From Sphingomonas sp. Y57 (GTDB taxonomy: Bacteria; Pseudomonadota; Alphaproteobacteria; Sphingomonadales; Sphingomonadaceae), in assembly GCF_001015195.1 (NCBI RefSeq), contig NZ_LDES01000074.1, forward strand, positions 53,959 through 117,958: a stretch of 64,000 nucleotides of DNA. The letters run 5' to 3'. Shown in pieces: positions 1-8,348 of this stretch. The first letter of the stretch is position 1. Each line of letters starts with the position of its first letter. A program made the translations under genes and the position numbers. The notes beneath the pieces were generated by a model. It searched no databases. It saw only the letters and a list, made by a program, of their open reading frames with translations, and was not told the origin of the DNA.

Positions 1-1257
1 GTTCGGCGAATCCGGGAGCGTCGGCACCACGCCGAGCGCCGAGATGCGCGCATCGGGCTGCTGCAGCCCTTCTTGTGCAGCCGTCTCCTTCGATCGGTTG
101 AGGAAGGCTTCGTAAATCTGCTTGCTCGCCTCTGCGCGGCGTTCGAGTTCAAGATAGCCCACCTGTGCCGCGCTGTTCGAGGCCAGCGACCCCTTGGCCT
201 GCGACTGGCTGCCCTGAAGGGAACCCAGCCGCGACGAGGCGACGCGGACGTCGGCCTCGAGGCTGGAGAGGATGCGATCGATCTCCTGCTGTATCTGGGC
301 GCGAATGTCGGCAAGCTGGCTCTTGGCGGTTTTCACCTCCGGATAGAGCTCCCCGTAGCGGGTCTCCAGCTGGGCGAGCTGCTGGCTGGCCTCCGCCTCG
401 CGCGCGCGCAGGCTGGCGACGGTGCCCGATCCCAGCGCCGCACCTACGTCGGCCCCCTTGCCGCCGCGCTGGAGCTGCGCACGGGCCGCGTTGAGACGGC
501 CCTGCTTCTCGGCGAGATCGGCGCGGGCGAGCGATATCTGCTGGTTGAGCGAGGAAACTTCCTGCTCCGCCATGGTCGCGCCCTGCGCGCTCATGAGCCC
601 ATTGCGGATCTTGTAGTTCTGGAGCGCGGCATCGGCCGCCCCGGCGGCGGCGCGGAGTTCGGTCATCCGGCGATTGAGCCAGACATTGGCGGAGCGGGTT
701 GCACCGACCTTGGCGTCGGTCTGCGCCGCGACATATTGGCGAGCGAAGGTGTTAGCGATCGCGGCGGCCAGGTCGGAACGGTCCGAGCTGGCGGTGATAT
801 CGATGACATAGGTGAGCCCCGACCGGGCGACCGCCACCTTGCGAAGCAGCAGTGCCGCCGTGCGGGCCAGTTCGGCCTCGGTACGGATCGGTCCGATGTC
901 ATAGCCCTGGCGGCTGAGGTCGGTCGCCACCCGCATCGCCAGGGTCGGGGAGGTGATCATGCGCACCTCGGTGTCGACAACGTCGCTATCCTTGGGCAGG
1001 TTCGGGACAACCGACTGGACCTCGATGACGTCGTTGGTTCGCGGTTCTATCACCACGCTGGCGGTACTGGTGTAGATCGGGACCATCGTAACGGTCCGCA
1101 GCGCCACCGCGGCGAGGATCAGGAAAGCGACGCCCAGGAACAGCCAGAGATGGCGCCTGAAGATCATCCACAGATGGCCGGGATCGGGCAGCAGCCCTTT
1201 CAGCCGCCCGCTGTCGGACCGGCCGTCGGCAGTGGGGAATTCCTGCACATGGTCCAT
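1..1257 (-). CDS. Polysaccharide chain-length determinant, Wzz/GumC type (3' end outside window)
   Basis: An inner-membrane co-polymerase that sets polysaccharide chain length or couples polymerisation to export. At least 419 residues are visible. A short cytoplasmic N-terminus is followed by a membrane helix at about residues 36-56. A Wzz-type domain follows, then a long Ala/Gln/Glu-rich coiled coil (about residues 215-400), ending in a proline-containing stretch (VVPTLPDSPN) that normally precedes the second membrane helix. That second helix, and any fused tyrosine-kinase domain, would lie beyond base 1. The start is firm: the in-frame stops TGA TAA lie just upstream of ATG 1257, and a GGAGG lies about 13 bases away. 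It reads in the same direction as the flippase gene upstream, 50 bases apart, so co-transcription is likely. Confidence 0.9.
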   Translation of the reverse strand, partial: MDHVQEFPTADGRSDSGRLKGLLPDPGHLWMIFRRHLWLFLGVAFLILAAVALRTVTMVPIYTSTASVVIEPRTNDVIEVQSVVPNLPKDSDVVDTEVRMITSPTLAMRVATDLSRQGYDIGPIRTEAELARTAALLLRKVAVARSGLTYVIDITASSDRSDLAAAIANTFARQYVAAQTDAKVGATRSANVWLNRRMTELRAAAGAADAALQNYKIRNGLMSAQGATMAEQEVSSLNQQISLARADLAEKQGRLNAARAQLQRGGKGADVGAALGSGTVASLRAREAEASQQLAQLETRYGELYPEVKTAKSQLADIRAQIQQEIDRILSSLEADVRVASSRLGSLQGSQSQAKGSLASNSAAQVGYLELERRAEASKQIYEAFLNRSKETAAQEGLQQPDARISALGVVPTLPDSPN

Positions 1258-1307
1258 GATCGATTATCAACCTCCGATTTGACCTGCCAAAAGCCCCCTT
1301 TCAGCCT

Positions 1308-2849
1308 TCAACGTGATTCGATTGCGGGTCGTCCCCCTCCCCGGTCGCGCCGCCCCCCCGTGACGCGGCCAAGCTGGCCGCCGACCAGTCCTCCGGCTTC
1401 CGCCAATGTCTCCCTGCCCGGTGCCGTGAGGGCGAGCAGGATGGCGAAGGCGCCAAAGGCGAAGCAGGCGGCGATCGCCAGGCCCGCGAAGCCGACGGTG
1501 CCATCCCACAGGCGCAGTCCGGCCAGCCCGGCGAGGGTTCCGCCCAGCGCTATCGCGAAAGGCCAGACGATCGACATCAGGTCGCGATGGCGTACCGGGC
1601 CGGAACGGCCGACCCACCACCACAGCACCGGCATGCGAATCAGGACGTCGCTGAGCGCATAGGCGGCGGCCACGCCGATCGCCCCCCACGGCAGGCCGAC
1701 TGCGAAGGCGAGCACGCTGGTGACCATGTTGAACAATCCCCAGCGCCCGAATTCACCGCCACGACGCTGGCTGATGAACAGCCAGCCGAAGGTGGAACTC
1801 ATCGGCTGGTGGAGCGCGGCGATCGCGAGCCAGGTGAAGATCGCCGCGGCCGGCTGCCAGCGCGGCCCCATCAACGTGACGATCAGTGGTTCGGCGAAGA
1901 TCAGCATGAAGGCGACGCCGGGCAGCGTGATCAGCAACATCAGCCTTATCGTCCGCCGATAGGCGTGCCGATAGCGATGCGGCTCGTCGACAAGCCGTGA
2001 CAGCACCGGCACCATCACCCTGCCGATCGGATTATTGATCTGCTGCAGCGGAAACAGCAGCAGCTTGTAGGCACGGTCGTAAAAGCCGAGCTGCGCGGCT
2101 CCCACCCATCGCCCGATCACCACATTGTCGAGGTTGCGGGCGAGAAAATTGGACAGGGTGAAGGTCGACAATCCTGCGCCGAGGCGCAGCAGTTCGCGAA
2201 CCTCGGCGAAACCTGCCGGCCGGCCCGGCACCCAGCGGGCCGTCGCCCAGGCACCGATCAGCCCTACCCCCATTCCGACCAGAACCGACGCGACAAGCGC
2301 CCAGATGCTGGGCGCAAACCAGGCGATTCCCAATGCCGCTGCGAAACCGAGCAGGGTCGAGGCGATGTCGATGACCGCGATCGTCCCGAATCGCAGCGTC
2401 TTGGTAAGATGGGCGAAATGCTGGGTGGCGAGACCGGACACCAGCACCGATCCGGCGAGTGCGAGGGCCGGCGCGACGAGGCGGGGCTCGCCGAAAAAGG
2501 CGGCGATCAGCGGTGCCGACACGGCGAACAGCACCGCCAGCACCAAGGAAAGGGCGGCATTTATCCAGAACATCGCGCTGGTCTGCGCCCGGCTGAGATG
2601 AGGCGAAGCGATAACCGCCTGCGACAACCCGATGTCCTGAATCATCATGACGAAGGCCGCCAGAGGCATGACCATTGCGAACAGTCCAAAGTCCGCAGGT
2701 GCGAGGAGCCGTGCCAAAATCACGACAGATAGTAATTGTGTTGCGAATTTTACAACTTGCGCGAGGCCAATCGCCACCGTTCCATGAACAGCACGATGTC
2801 GGAGATCACTATTATCTGCGGAAGACACCGCTTCCGTCGCGGCTTGCAT
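1308..2849 (-). CDS. Polysaccharide flippase, Wzx / MOP superfamily
   Basis: This 513-residue integral membrane protein resembles the WzxC/polysaccharide-synthase branch of the MOP superfamily, which flips lipid-linked oligosaccharide or exports polysaccharide across the inner membrane. The N-terminus VVKFATQLLSVVILARLLAP followed by DFGLFAM is typical of the family (the AxLLxPxDFGL pattern). About 12 or more hydrophobic helices run through to a C-terminus that ends in a charged tail. It reads directly into the Wzz/GumC gene, so the two export components look like one unit. Its start faces the divergent glycosyltransferase gene at 3097 across an AT-rich spacer. Shine-Dalgarno support is weak: an AGGG about 12 bases upstream. 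Substrate cannot be deduced from sequence. Confidence 0.88.
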   Translation of the reverse strand: MQAATEAVSSADNSDLRHRAVHGTVAIGLAQVVKFATQLLSVVILARLLAPADFGLFAMVMPLAAFVMMIQDIGLSQAVIASPHLSRAQTSAMFWINAALSLVLAVLFAVSAPLIAAFFGEPRLVAPALALAGSVLVSGLATQHFAHLTKTLRFGTIAVIDIASTLLGFAAALGIAWFAPSIWALVASVLVGMGVGLIGAWATARWVPGRPAGFAEVRELLRLGAGLSTFTLSNFLARNLDNVVIGRWVGAAQLGFYDRAYKLLLFPLQQINNPIGRVMVPVLSRLVDEPHRYRHAYRRTIRLMLLITLPGVAFMLIFAEPLIVTLMGPRWQPAAAIFTWLAIAALHQPMSSTFGWLFISQRRGGEFGRWGLFNMVTSVLAFAVGLPWGAIGVAAAYALSDVLIRMPVLWWWVGRSGPVRHRDLMSIVWPFAIALGGTLAGLAGLRLWDGTVGFAGLAIAACFAFGAFAILLALTAPGRETLAEAGGLVGGQLGRVTGGRRDRGGGRPAIESR

Positions 2850-2876
2850 GGCAGTTCACGACCCTGCGGTTAGTGT

Positions 2877-2905
2877 TTACTGCCCCCCAATGAGATTGTT
2901 ATATT
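2877..2905 (+). promoter_or_regulatory. Candidate housekeeping-sigma promoter for the glycosyltransferase at 3097
   Basis: TTTACT (2877-2882) and TATATT (2900-2905) are separated by 17 bases in the only AT-rich patch of the divergent spacer. The predicted transcript would have a leader of roughly 185 bases. That leader contains a 9-bp stem (2978-2986 with 3003-3011, one G-U pair) ahead of the ribosome-binding site. On the other strand a TATAAC lies in the same patch and could serve the flippase gene. Confidence 0.35.
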
Positions 2906-3096
2906 CGCACTGCAGCATAAAACCATCTTTTTTTAATCGCACCATCGGAATAGATTTCGTCACGGACTCACAAGGCTTTGCGTGCCGGGAGGGCCCCGAC
3001 GGGGCGCGCAAGGCGGGTCGCGGCTGACGTCGCCGACCAGTTGGTTCAGCCGAATCGCCTTCGGGGGGAGGCGTGATCAATGGAGACACGGCCCTT

Positions 3097-4356
3097 ATGA
3101 CCGCCCCCAAGACCGCTACCGCCCGGGCGCCGCTGCCCGTCACGGTGCTGATGCCCACCTTCAACCGCGCCCATTACCTGGCCGAGGCGCTGGACAGCGT
3201 CCTGGGGCAGGAACCGCCGCCAGCCGAGGTGATCGTCATCGACGACGGCTCCGACGACGCGACCGGCGAGGTCGCCGCCGCTTATGCCGCGCGCGGGGTA
3301 GCCTATGTCCGGCAAGACAATGCGGGCAAGGCCGCGGCGCTCAACAATGGCCTCGAGCGGACCACCCAGCCCTTCGTCTGGATCTTCGACGACGACGACA
3401 TCGCCGCGCCGGGAACCCTCGCCGCGCTCCATCAGGCGCTGGTCGACCATCCCGACGCCGGATACGCTTATGGTTTGTGCGACAAATTCTTCGGCGAATG
3501 GCCCAACGAGGCGCGCGAGCGGAACACCGCCTATTCCTCCGGCGAGCGCGGGGCACTCTATGTCCGGTTGATGGAGGACTTCTTCATCTGGCAGGGGGCG
3601 ATGCTGGCGCGGCGAAGCTGCTACGATGCGGTAGGCCCGTTCGATACCCGCCTCGCCCGCTCGCAGGATTACGAAATGGCACTGAGGCTCGGCCGCAGGT
3701 TCAAGGGCGTCGGCCTGCCGATCGTCGCCTTCCACCAGCGCCACCATGCCGGCGTACGCGGCCCCAAGGGCGCCAGCGTCAAGGCGCATGAGGTCGAGCA
3801 GGCCTGGCGCAAATACAACCACCTCATCTTCCGCGAACTGCACGGCAGCCACGCGCTTCCGGAATTCTTCATCGGCAGGCCCGCCGCCGGAAGTGACCTG
3901 TCGCCACGTCAGACACTGACCGCCCGAATCCAGCGCGGCAGCATCATGGCGCGCAAGGGACTGTGGGATCTCGCCGCCGCGGATTTCGAAACGGCCGCGC
4001 GCGAGGCGTCGGTACAGGGCGTCACCGAACTGTGCGAGCAGGAGAAGGCGGCTCTGCGCCGCATCTTCCAGCGCGGCGCACGCTCTATCTTCCAGGACGG
4101 CAGCGAGGCGCAACGCTTCTTCGGCGCGATCGCGCTTTTCCCGAAGGCGCTGCGCGGGCGGATCGAGGGAAATCTGCTGCTGCCCGTTACCTACCGCCTG
4201 CGCCGGCTGTCCGGGGTCACCGATCGCCGCTTCGAAATCGGCCAGCTCCGCATCATGGCCCGGCACCTGCTGAAGGGTTCGTCGATCCGATCCTATTTCG
4301 ACGCCCGCCGCACCGACCGCGGCATGTACGGGGTGGAGCCGCTGCTCGCGGCCTGA
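3097..4356 (+). CDS. Family 2 (GT-A) glycosyltransferase
   Basis: A predicted cytoplasmic, inverting nucleotide-sugar-dependent glycosyltransferase of 419 residues. The GT2 fold is evident from LMPTFNRAHYLAEALDSVLG near the N-terminus, the nucleotide-binding VIVIDDGSDDATG and the metal-binding FDDDDIAAPG (DXD motif). An acceptor-side region with FDTRLARSQDYEMALRLG gives the acidic catalytic-base context (ED/QD-Y). The last 150 residues are helical and not recognisable. I prefer ATG 3097, because GGAG sits 11 bases upstream; the in-frame GTG at 3073 has its G-rich tract only two bases away. It is transcribed away from the flippase and convergent with the GMC gene, as part of the polysaccharide locus. 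Donor and acceptor sugars are unknown. Confidence 0.88.
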   Translation: MTAPKTATARAPLPVTVLMPTFNRAHYLAEALDSVLGQEPPPAEVIVIDDGSDDATGEVAAAYAARGVAYVRQDNAGKAAALNNGLERTTQPFVWIFDDDDIAAPGTLAALHQALVDHPDAGYAYGLCDKFFGEWPNEARERNTAYSSGERGALYVRLMEDFFIWQGAMLARRSCYDAVGPFDTRLARSQDYEMALRLGRRFKGVGLPIVAFHQRHHAGVRGPKGASVKAHEVEQAWRKYNHLIFRELHGSHALPEFFIGRPAAGSDLSPRQTLTARIQRGSIMARKGLWDLAAADFETAAREASVQGVTELCEQEKAALRRIFQRGARSIFQDGSEAQRFFGAIALFPKALRGRIEGNLLLPVTYRLRRLSGVTDRRFEIGQLRIMARHLLKGSSIRSYFDARRTDRGMYGVEPLLAA

Positions 4357-4401
4357 AAGCGGCAATCCTCCCGCCAAGCGCGAGAGGAGCAGGTCAGCCG
4401 T

Positions 4402-5955
4402 TCACGTAGGCGTGAGCGGCGCCGCGAGCCGGCCGATCCGGTCGGCCAGCCGCAGTGCCAGCGCGACGATGGTGAAGGTCGGGTTGGCATGACCGCCGGT
4501 CGGCATGACGGAGGCACCGCAGACGTGGAGATTGGTGAGTTGATGGACCCGGCAGTCGGCGTCGACGGTACCGGTCGCCGGAGTCGCCGACATCCGCGTC
4601 GCGCCGATATGATGGTAGCTCTCCATCATATGTTCGGAAGTCAGGCCGCCACTCTCGTCGAGCCCCGCGATCGGCGCCAGCGATCCCCAGCCCTGCCGGA
4701 CGAACATCTCGCGGATGCGGCCGGTGAAATGGGCAACGGTACGACGCTCAAGATCGGCGATGCGCCAGTCGACCCGTACCTTGTTGAGCCCGAACCGGTC
4801 CTTGCTCTCGGCCAGGGCGATACGGCTGGCGCGATCTGGCGCCTGTTCGACGTCGACGATGACGGTCGCGACGGGATCCGCCAGGATCGGATGCACGCCG
4901 CGCGCATGGCGCCACAGGTCGCGGCAGAACTCGCGCGGGCGGACGCCCTGCGGCGGAGGCGACAGCCGGATCTTCCTGAGCGGGGCTCCCTCGCGCAGCT
5001 GATGCAGGGCGTCGCGCAGTGAACCGGGCCGCGGCGCATAGCGGATTACCGCGCTGGCGTTGAGCAGGCCTTCCGATCGCTGGCGACCGTCGCGCAGGAC
5101 GAAGCCGGTCTCATATTCGGTGCCGCTGCGGACGATGAACCGATTGAGCAGGTTCTGCAGGCCCACGCCGGCCGGCTCGAGGGCGATATCGGCCACCTTC
5201 ACGCGCGGATGCTGCATGAAATAATGGCCCGTCGCCTGCCCGACCGTACGCAGCGGCCCCTTGCCGCCGATCGCCGCGTTGAGCAGCAGCCGCGCATTTT
5301 CGATCCCGCCGCAGCACAGGACGAAGTGCTGCGCCTCGACGCGCACCGAGGCGCCTCGGGGCGCATCGGCGACGATTGCACGAATGCGATCGTCGTCGGC
5401 GCTGTCCTCGATCCTGGTCAGGTTGGCGTGGAGGATCAGTGTCGTCTTCCGCGACCGGCGAAGTTCGGCAAGATAGCGGCTGCCCCAGTCCTGATAACGG
5501 TTGCGGCCGTGCGGGGCGAAACGCCACAGATAGGGCTCGATCGCATCGTCGGCCATGTCGAGCGCAGCGAGCCGATCGAGCTCGGGGACATGCTGCCGCC
5601 AGGGCTCGCCGAAGCCGCACATCGCCTCCGCAGCACGATAATAGGGCTTGAGATCGTCGAGGCCGATCGGCCAGCCGCTGCCCGGAACCCAGTCGCGCCG
5701 TTCGAAGTCGATCGGATCGAGCTCCGCGCAGCGGCCGGTCCAGCTTCCGGTGGCCCCGCCCAGCCGCCGGAAACGTCCTTCGTCGAGCCTGATCGGCGCG
5801 CCGACCGACTCCCCGTCGAGCAGCGCCTGCTGCCCCTGTTCGATCTTTCGGCCGCCGGCTTCGAGCAGGCAGACGTCCAGGCCTCGATCGAGCAAGGTCT
5901 TAGCTATGGTCACGCCGGCCGCGCCGCCGCCCACGACGCATACCGCGGTCTTCAT
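4402..5955 (-). CDS. GMC-family FAD-dependent oxidoreductase in polysaccharide locus
   Basis: A 517-residue glucose-methanol-choline flavoprotein. The N-terminus MKTAVCVVGGGAAGVTIAKT is a Rossmann FAD/ADP-binding motif, ending in the ribose-binding acidic residue of CLLEAGG. The C-terminus carries the GMC_oxred_C signature with the active-site pair: His in MESYHHIGATRMS and His-Asn in GGHANPTF. The reaction is expected to be oxidation of an alcohol or sugar hydroxyl, with an unknown electron acceptor. I chose ATG 5955 because the Rossmann strand starts exactly there, although the frame stays open to 6237. It lies 82 bases after a glycosyltransferase on the same strand and inside the polysaccharide cluster, so a role in tailoring a sugar or lipid-linked intermediate is inferred, not shown. 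Confidence 0.85.
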   Translation of the reverse strand: MKTAVCVVGGGAAGVTIAKTLLDRGLDVCLLEAGGRKIEQGQQALLDGESVGAPIRLDEGRFRRLGGATGSWTGRCAELDPIDFERRDWVPGSGWPIGLDDLKPYYRAAEAMCGFGEPWRQHVPELDRLAALDMADDAIEPYLWRFAPHGRNRYQDWGSRYLAELRRSRKTTLILHANLTRIEDSADDDRIRAIVADAPRGASVRVEAQHFVLCCGGIENARLLLNAAIGGKGPLRTVGQATGHYFMQHPRVKVADIALEPAGVGLQNLLNRFIVRSGTEYETGFVLRDGRQRSEGLLNASAVIRYAPRPGSLRDALHQLREGAPLRKIRLSPPPQGVRPREFCRDLWRHARGVHPILADPVATVIVDVEQAPDRASRIALAESKDRFGLNKVRVDWRIADLERRTVAHFTGRIREMFVRQGWGSLAPIAGLDESGGLTSEHMMESYHHIGATRMSATPATGTVDADCRVHQLTNLHVCGASVMPTGGHANPTFTIVALALRLADRIGRLAAPLTPT

Positions 5956-6037
5956 CGACAGCCGGTCGCCAGTCACCTGATCAAGATCGATGATCAATCG
6001 GTTCCCCTCATGCGAGTCCCGCTGGCGACCGCCATGG

Positions 6038-7033
6038 TCAGCCGAACAAATAGCGCAATGTCGGCTCCGGTTCCCTGGCTGTCCCGACATTTCGCCCACG
6101 CAGCTTGTCGCGCGCCACGTCCTGCGCGATCCGCCAGAGCGTCGCGGGACGCCCGGCATACCGCCCGACCGCGCTGGAGAGCCCCCCGCTATGCTTGCGG
6201 TCGAGGAAGTCGCGATGGTGGAGCTTGCGGCGGACATGGTCGAGGTGGCGCTCGACCAGCGCCCGATCGCCGGCAGGGAACCCCGGCAGGCGGAGCAACT
6301 GCTCGTGCGCCTGCGCCAGCGCCGCCAGATCGGCGGTACGATGCCGCCCGCTCAGCGAATGGGCACGCTCGACCGCGACATAGCCGCACTGATCGATCAG
6401 CCGGAAACGCGCGCCGGCCGCCAGGGCCTGGCAGTAGAGGATGAAATCCTCGCCCAGGCGTAGCGCCTCGTCATAGGCAAGCTGGTTCCGTTCAAGGAAA
6501 GCGCGGCGCATCACCGGCTTCAGGAAACCAAGTTCGGCGCGCCGGACGCTCGACTGCGGGATATTGCCGGCGACGAAGGCATCGAGGCCCATCAGCCGGG
6601 CATTGGCGGGAAAATCACGCAGTTCGGCAAAGGCGAATTCCGCCGCGCGGCGTTCGGGCAGGAAGGCTATGTTGTCGGCGATCATGTCCCAGTCGGGCAG
6701 TGCCAGCAGCCGGGCGAAGCGGCCCGGCACGATGAAGTCGTCGGCGTCGAGTACCGCGACCAGCTCGGCTGAGCTGGAACGGAGCGCGGCATTACGCGCC
6801 GCCGACGGGCCCCGGTTGCGGTCATGCCGCAGAATGGCGAGACGACCGCTGCCGTCGTCGGCGCGCTGCGCGCGGGCAGCAGTCGCATCGGTCGAGGCGT
6901 CATCGACGACGACAACCTCGCATACCTCCGCCTCGCGCAACGCGGAGGCGACGGCACGACCGATCGTCCGCTCGCCATTATAGGCGGCGATGACGACGCA
7001 GACGCCGGGCAGGGACGGTCGGAAATCAGCCAT
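6038..7033 (-). CDS. Family 2 (GT-A) glycosyltransferase
   Basis: A GT2 glycosyltransferase of about 331 residues. The N-terminal nucleotide-binding half shows VCVVIAAYNGERTIGRAVAS, VVVDDASTDATAA, the NRGPSAARNAAL stretch typical of the family, and AVLDADDFIVPGR with the DXD metal site. The acceptor half has RLGEDFILYCQALAAGARF, whose Glu-Asp is the likely catalytic base region. The C-terminal 90 residues are basic and helical and may contact the membrane. Start uncertain: ATG 7033 fits the domain start, while ATG 7051 six codons earlier has GGGGAG directly abutting it. It is followed by the GMC oxidoreductase gene on the same strand and diverges from the GT-B-like gene at 7227. Confidence 0.87.
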   Translation of the reverse strand: MADFRPSLPGVCVVIAAYNGERTIGRAVASALREAEVCEVVVVDDASTDATAARAQRADDGSGRLAILRHDRNRGPSAARNAALRSSSAELVAVLDADDFIVPGRFARLLALPDWDMIADNIAFLPERRAAEFAFAELRDFPANARLMGLDAFVAGNIPQSSVRRAELGFLKPVMRRAFLERNQLAYDEALRLGEDFILYCQALAAGARFRLIDQCGYVAVERAHSLSGRHRTADLAALAQAHEQLLRLPGFPAGDRALVERHLDHVRRKLHHRDFLDRKHSGGLSSAVGRYAGRPATLWRIAQDVARDKLRGRNVGTAREPEPTLRYLFG

Positions 7034-7118
7034 CCGCCGAAGAATATACATCTCCCCGTCGCTGACAGGGGCCGGAGGGTTCGCCCGACCCGCGAAACTG
7101 CACGGGCCATCGAAGAAA

Positions 7119-7142
7119 AGCCGATCGCCGCCAAAATCGGCT
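7119..7142. promoter_or_regulatory. Inverted repeat in divergent glycosyltransferase spacer
   Basis: AGCCGAT (7119-7125) and ATCGGCT (7136-7142) form perfect 7-bp arms separated by 10 bases, in the 193-base spacer between two divergent glycosyltransferase genes. It could be an operator, or a hairpin in the leader of the plus-strand gene. No matching regulator is evident. Confidence 0.3.
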
Positions 7143-7226
7143 ATTGCCGAAATGCTCTGGGTGCAGCGCAATAAGCGCGACGTTCGGCACGGGGGATTCG
7201 CGGCGGGGGCCACGAAAGGGACCAGG

Positions 7227-8348
7227 TTGAAGGTTGCGTATTTCGTCCATGACCTGAACGATGCCGCGGTGGCGCGGCGTATCGCGATGATGCGGGCGGG
7301 CGGACTCGATCCCGTCGTTCTCGGTTTCCGCCGATCCCCCCTTCCCCCAGCCGATATCGGCGGCGCCCCGGCTGTTGACCTCGGCCGCACGGCTGATGCC
7401 CGGCTCGGCCAGCGAGCGGCGGCAGTGCTGAGCAACTGGCTGTGCGCGCGCCGGATAGCCGCAGCGGTCGAAGGTTGCGCCATCTACATGGCTCGCAACC
7501 TCGAATCGCTGATTCTAGCGGCGCGCGTGGCCAGCCGGCAGCAGGGCGTGCGCCTCGTCTACGAATGCCTGGACATCCACCGTACCCTGCTCGGCCGCCG
7601 GAGGGTCGATCGGCTGATCCAGCGGATCGAGCGGTCGCATCTGGACCGGATCGACCTGCTCGTCACCAGCTCGCCGGCCTTCTTGTCCAACTATTTCACA
7701 CAACGGCTCGCGCCCGGCGATCCGGTGCTGCTGGTCGAGAACAAGGTGCTGGGTATTGCCGGTCCCGCCGCACGGCCCGAGCTGCGCCGCGACCCGGGCC
7801 CGCCCTGGACGATAGGCTGGTTCGGTATGCTGCGGTGCCGAAGGTCACTTGCCATGCTGTCCACGCTCGCCGCGCAGAGCGGCGGCGCGGTCAAGGTGTT
7901 GATGGCGGGCAGGCCGGCGCTATCGGAAATGCCCGATTTCGAGCGGGTGGTGCGCGAGACAGACCATCTCGACTATGCCGGCCCTTATCAGCCGGACGAT
8001 CTGCCGGTCCTTTACCGCCGCACCCATTTCACCTGGGCGATCGACTATTTCGAGGAGGGGCTGAACTCGTCCTGGCTGCTGCCCAACCGGCTCTATGAGG
8101 GCAGCTTCCACGGATCGGTGCCGATCGCGCTCGATCATGTCGAGACCGGCGCCTGGCTGCGGCGCCGCGACGCGGGCATCCTGGTGAGCGATCCCGTGCC
8201 CGATCTGGTCGCGCTGCTCGGCAGGCTCGACGAAGCGCATTATGCCGCCGAACGAGCCCGCGTCGACGCCATCCCGCTGTCCGACCTTGTGACGCAATCC
8301 GAGGATTGCGCGCAGCTCGCGGCGGCACTGGCGGGGCAATCGGCATGA
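7227..8348 (+). CDS. GT-B-type glycosyltransferase (GT4-like)
   Basis: A 373-residue predicted glycosyltransferase of the two-Rossmann GT-B fold. It begins LKVAYFVHDLNDAAVARRIA, a typical first strand and helix of sphingomonad and alphaproteobacterial GT4-like proteins. In the C-terminal half GWFGMLRCRRSL, DYAGPYQPDDLPVLY and LPNRLYEGSFHGSVPIAL correspond to the donor-binding domain. The TTG at 7227 is chosen because homology begins there and AAAGGG lies six bases upstream. ATG 7152 is in frame, but it would add 25 residues of atypical composition. The stop overlaps the next start (ATGA at 8345), so it is translationally coupled to the ExoA-like transferase. Confidence 0.8.
   Translation: MKVAYFVHDLNDAAVARRIAMMRAGGLDPVVLGFRRSPLPPADIGGAPAVDLGRTADARLGQRAAAVLSNWLCARRIAAAVEGCAIYMARNLESLILAARVASRQQGVRLVYECLDIHRTLLGRRRVDRLIQRIERSHLDRIDLLVTSSPAFLSNYFTQRLAPGDPVLLVENKVLGIAGPAARPELRRDPGPPWTIGWFGMLRCRRSLAMLSTLAAQSGGAVKVLMAGRPALSEMPDFERVVRETDHLDYAGPYQPDDLPVLYRRTHFTWAIDYFEEGLNSSWLLPNRLYEGSFHGSVPIALDHVETGAWLRRRDAGILVSDPVPDLVALLGRLDEAHYAAERARVDAIPLSDLVTQSEDCAQLAAALAGQSA

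Noticed and set aside
73..1662. A 529-codon open frame opposite the Wzz gene
   Set aside because: The minus-strand frame has a Wzz domain, membrane helix and coiled coil; the plus frame shows none and changes composition midway.
4402..6237. N-terminal extension of the GMC oxidoreductase to 6237
   Set aside because: The additional 94 residues are Ser/Arg-rich and overlap the end of the glycosyltransferase gene; the Rossmann motif starts at the ATG 5955.
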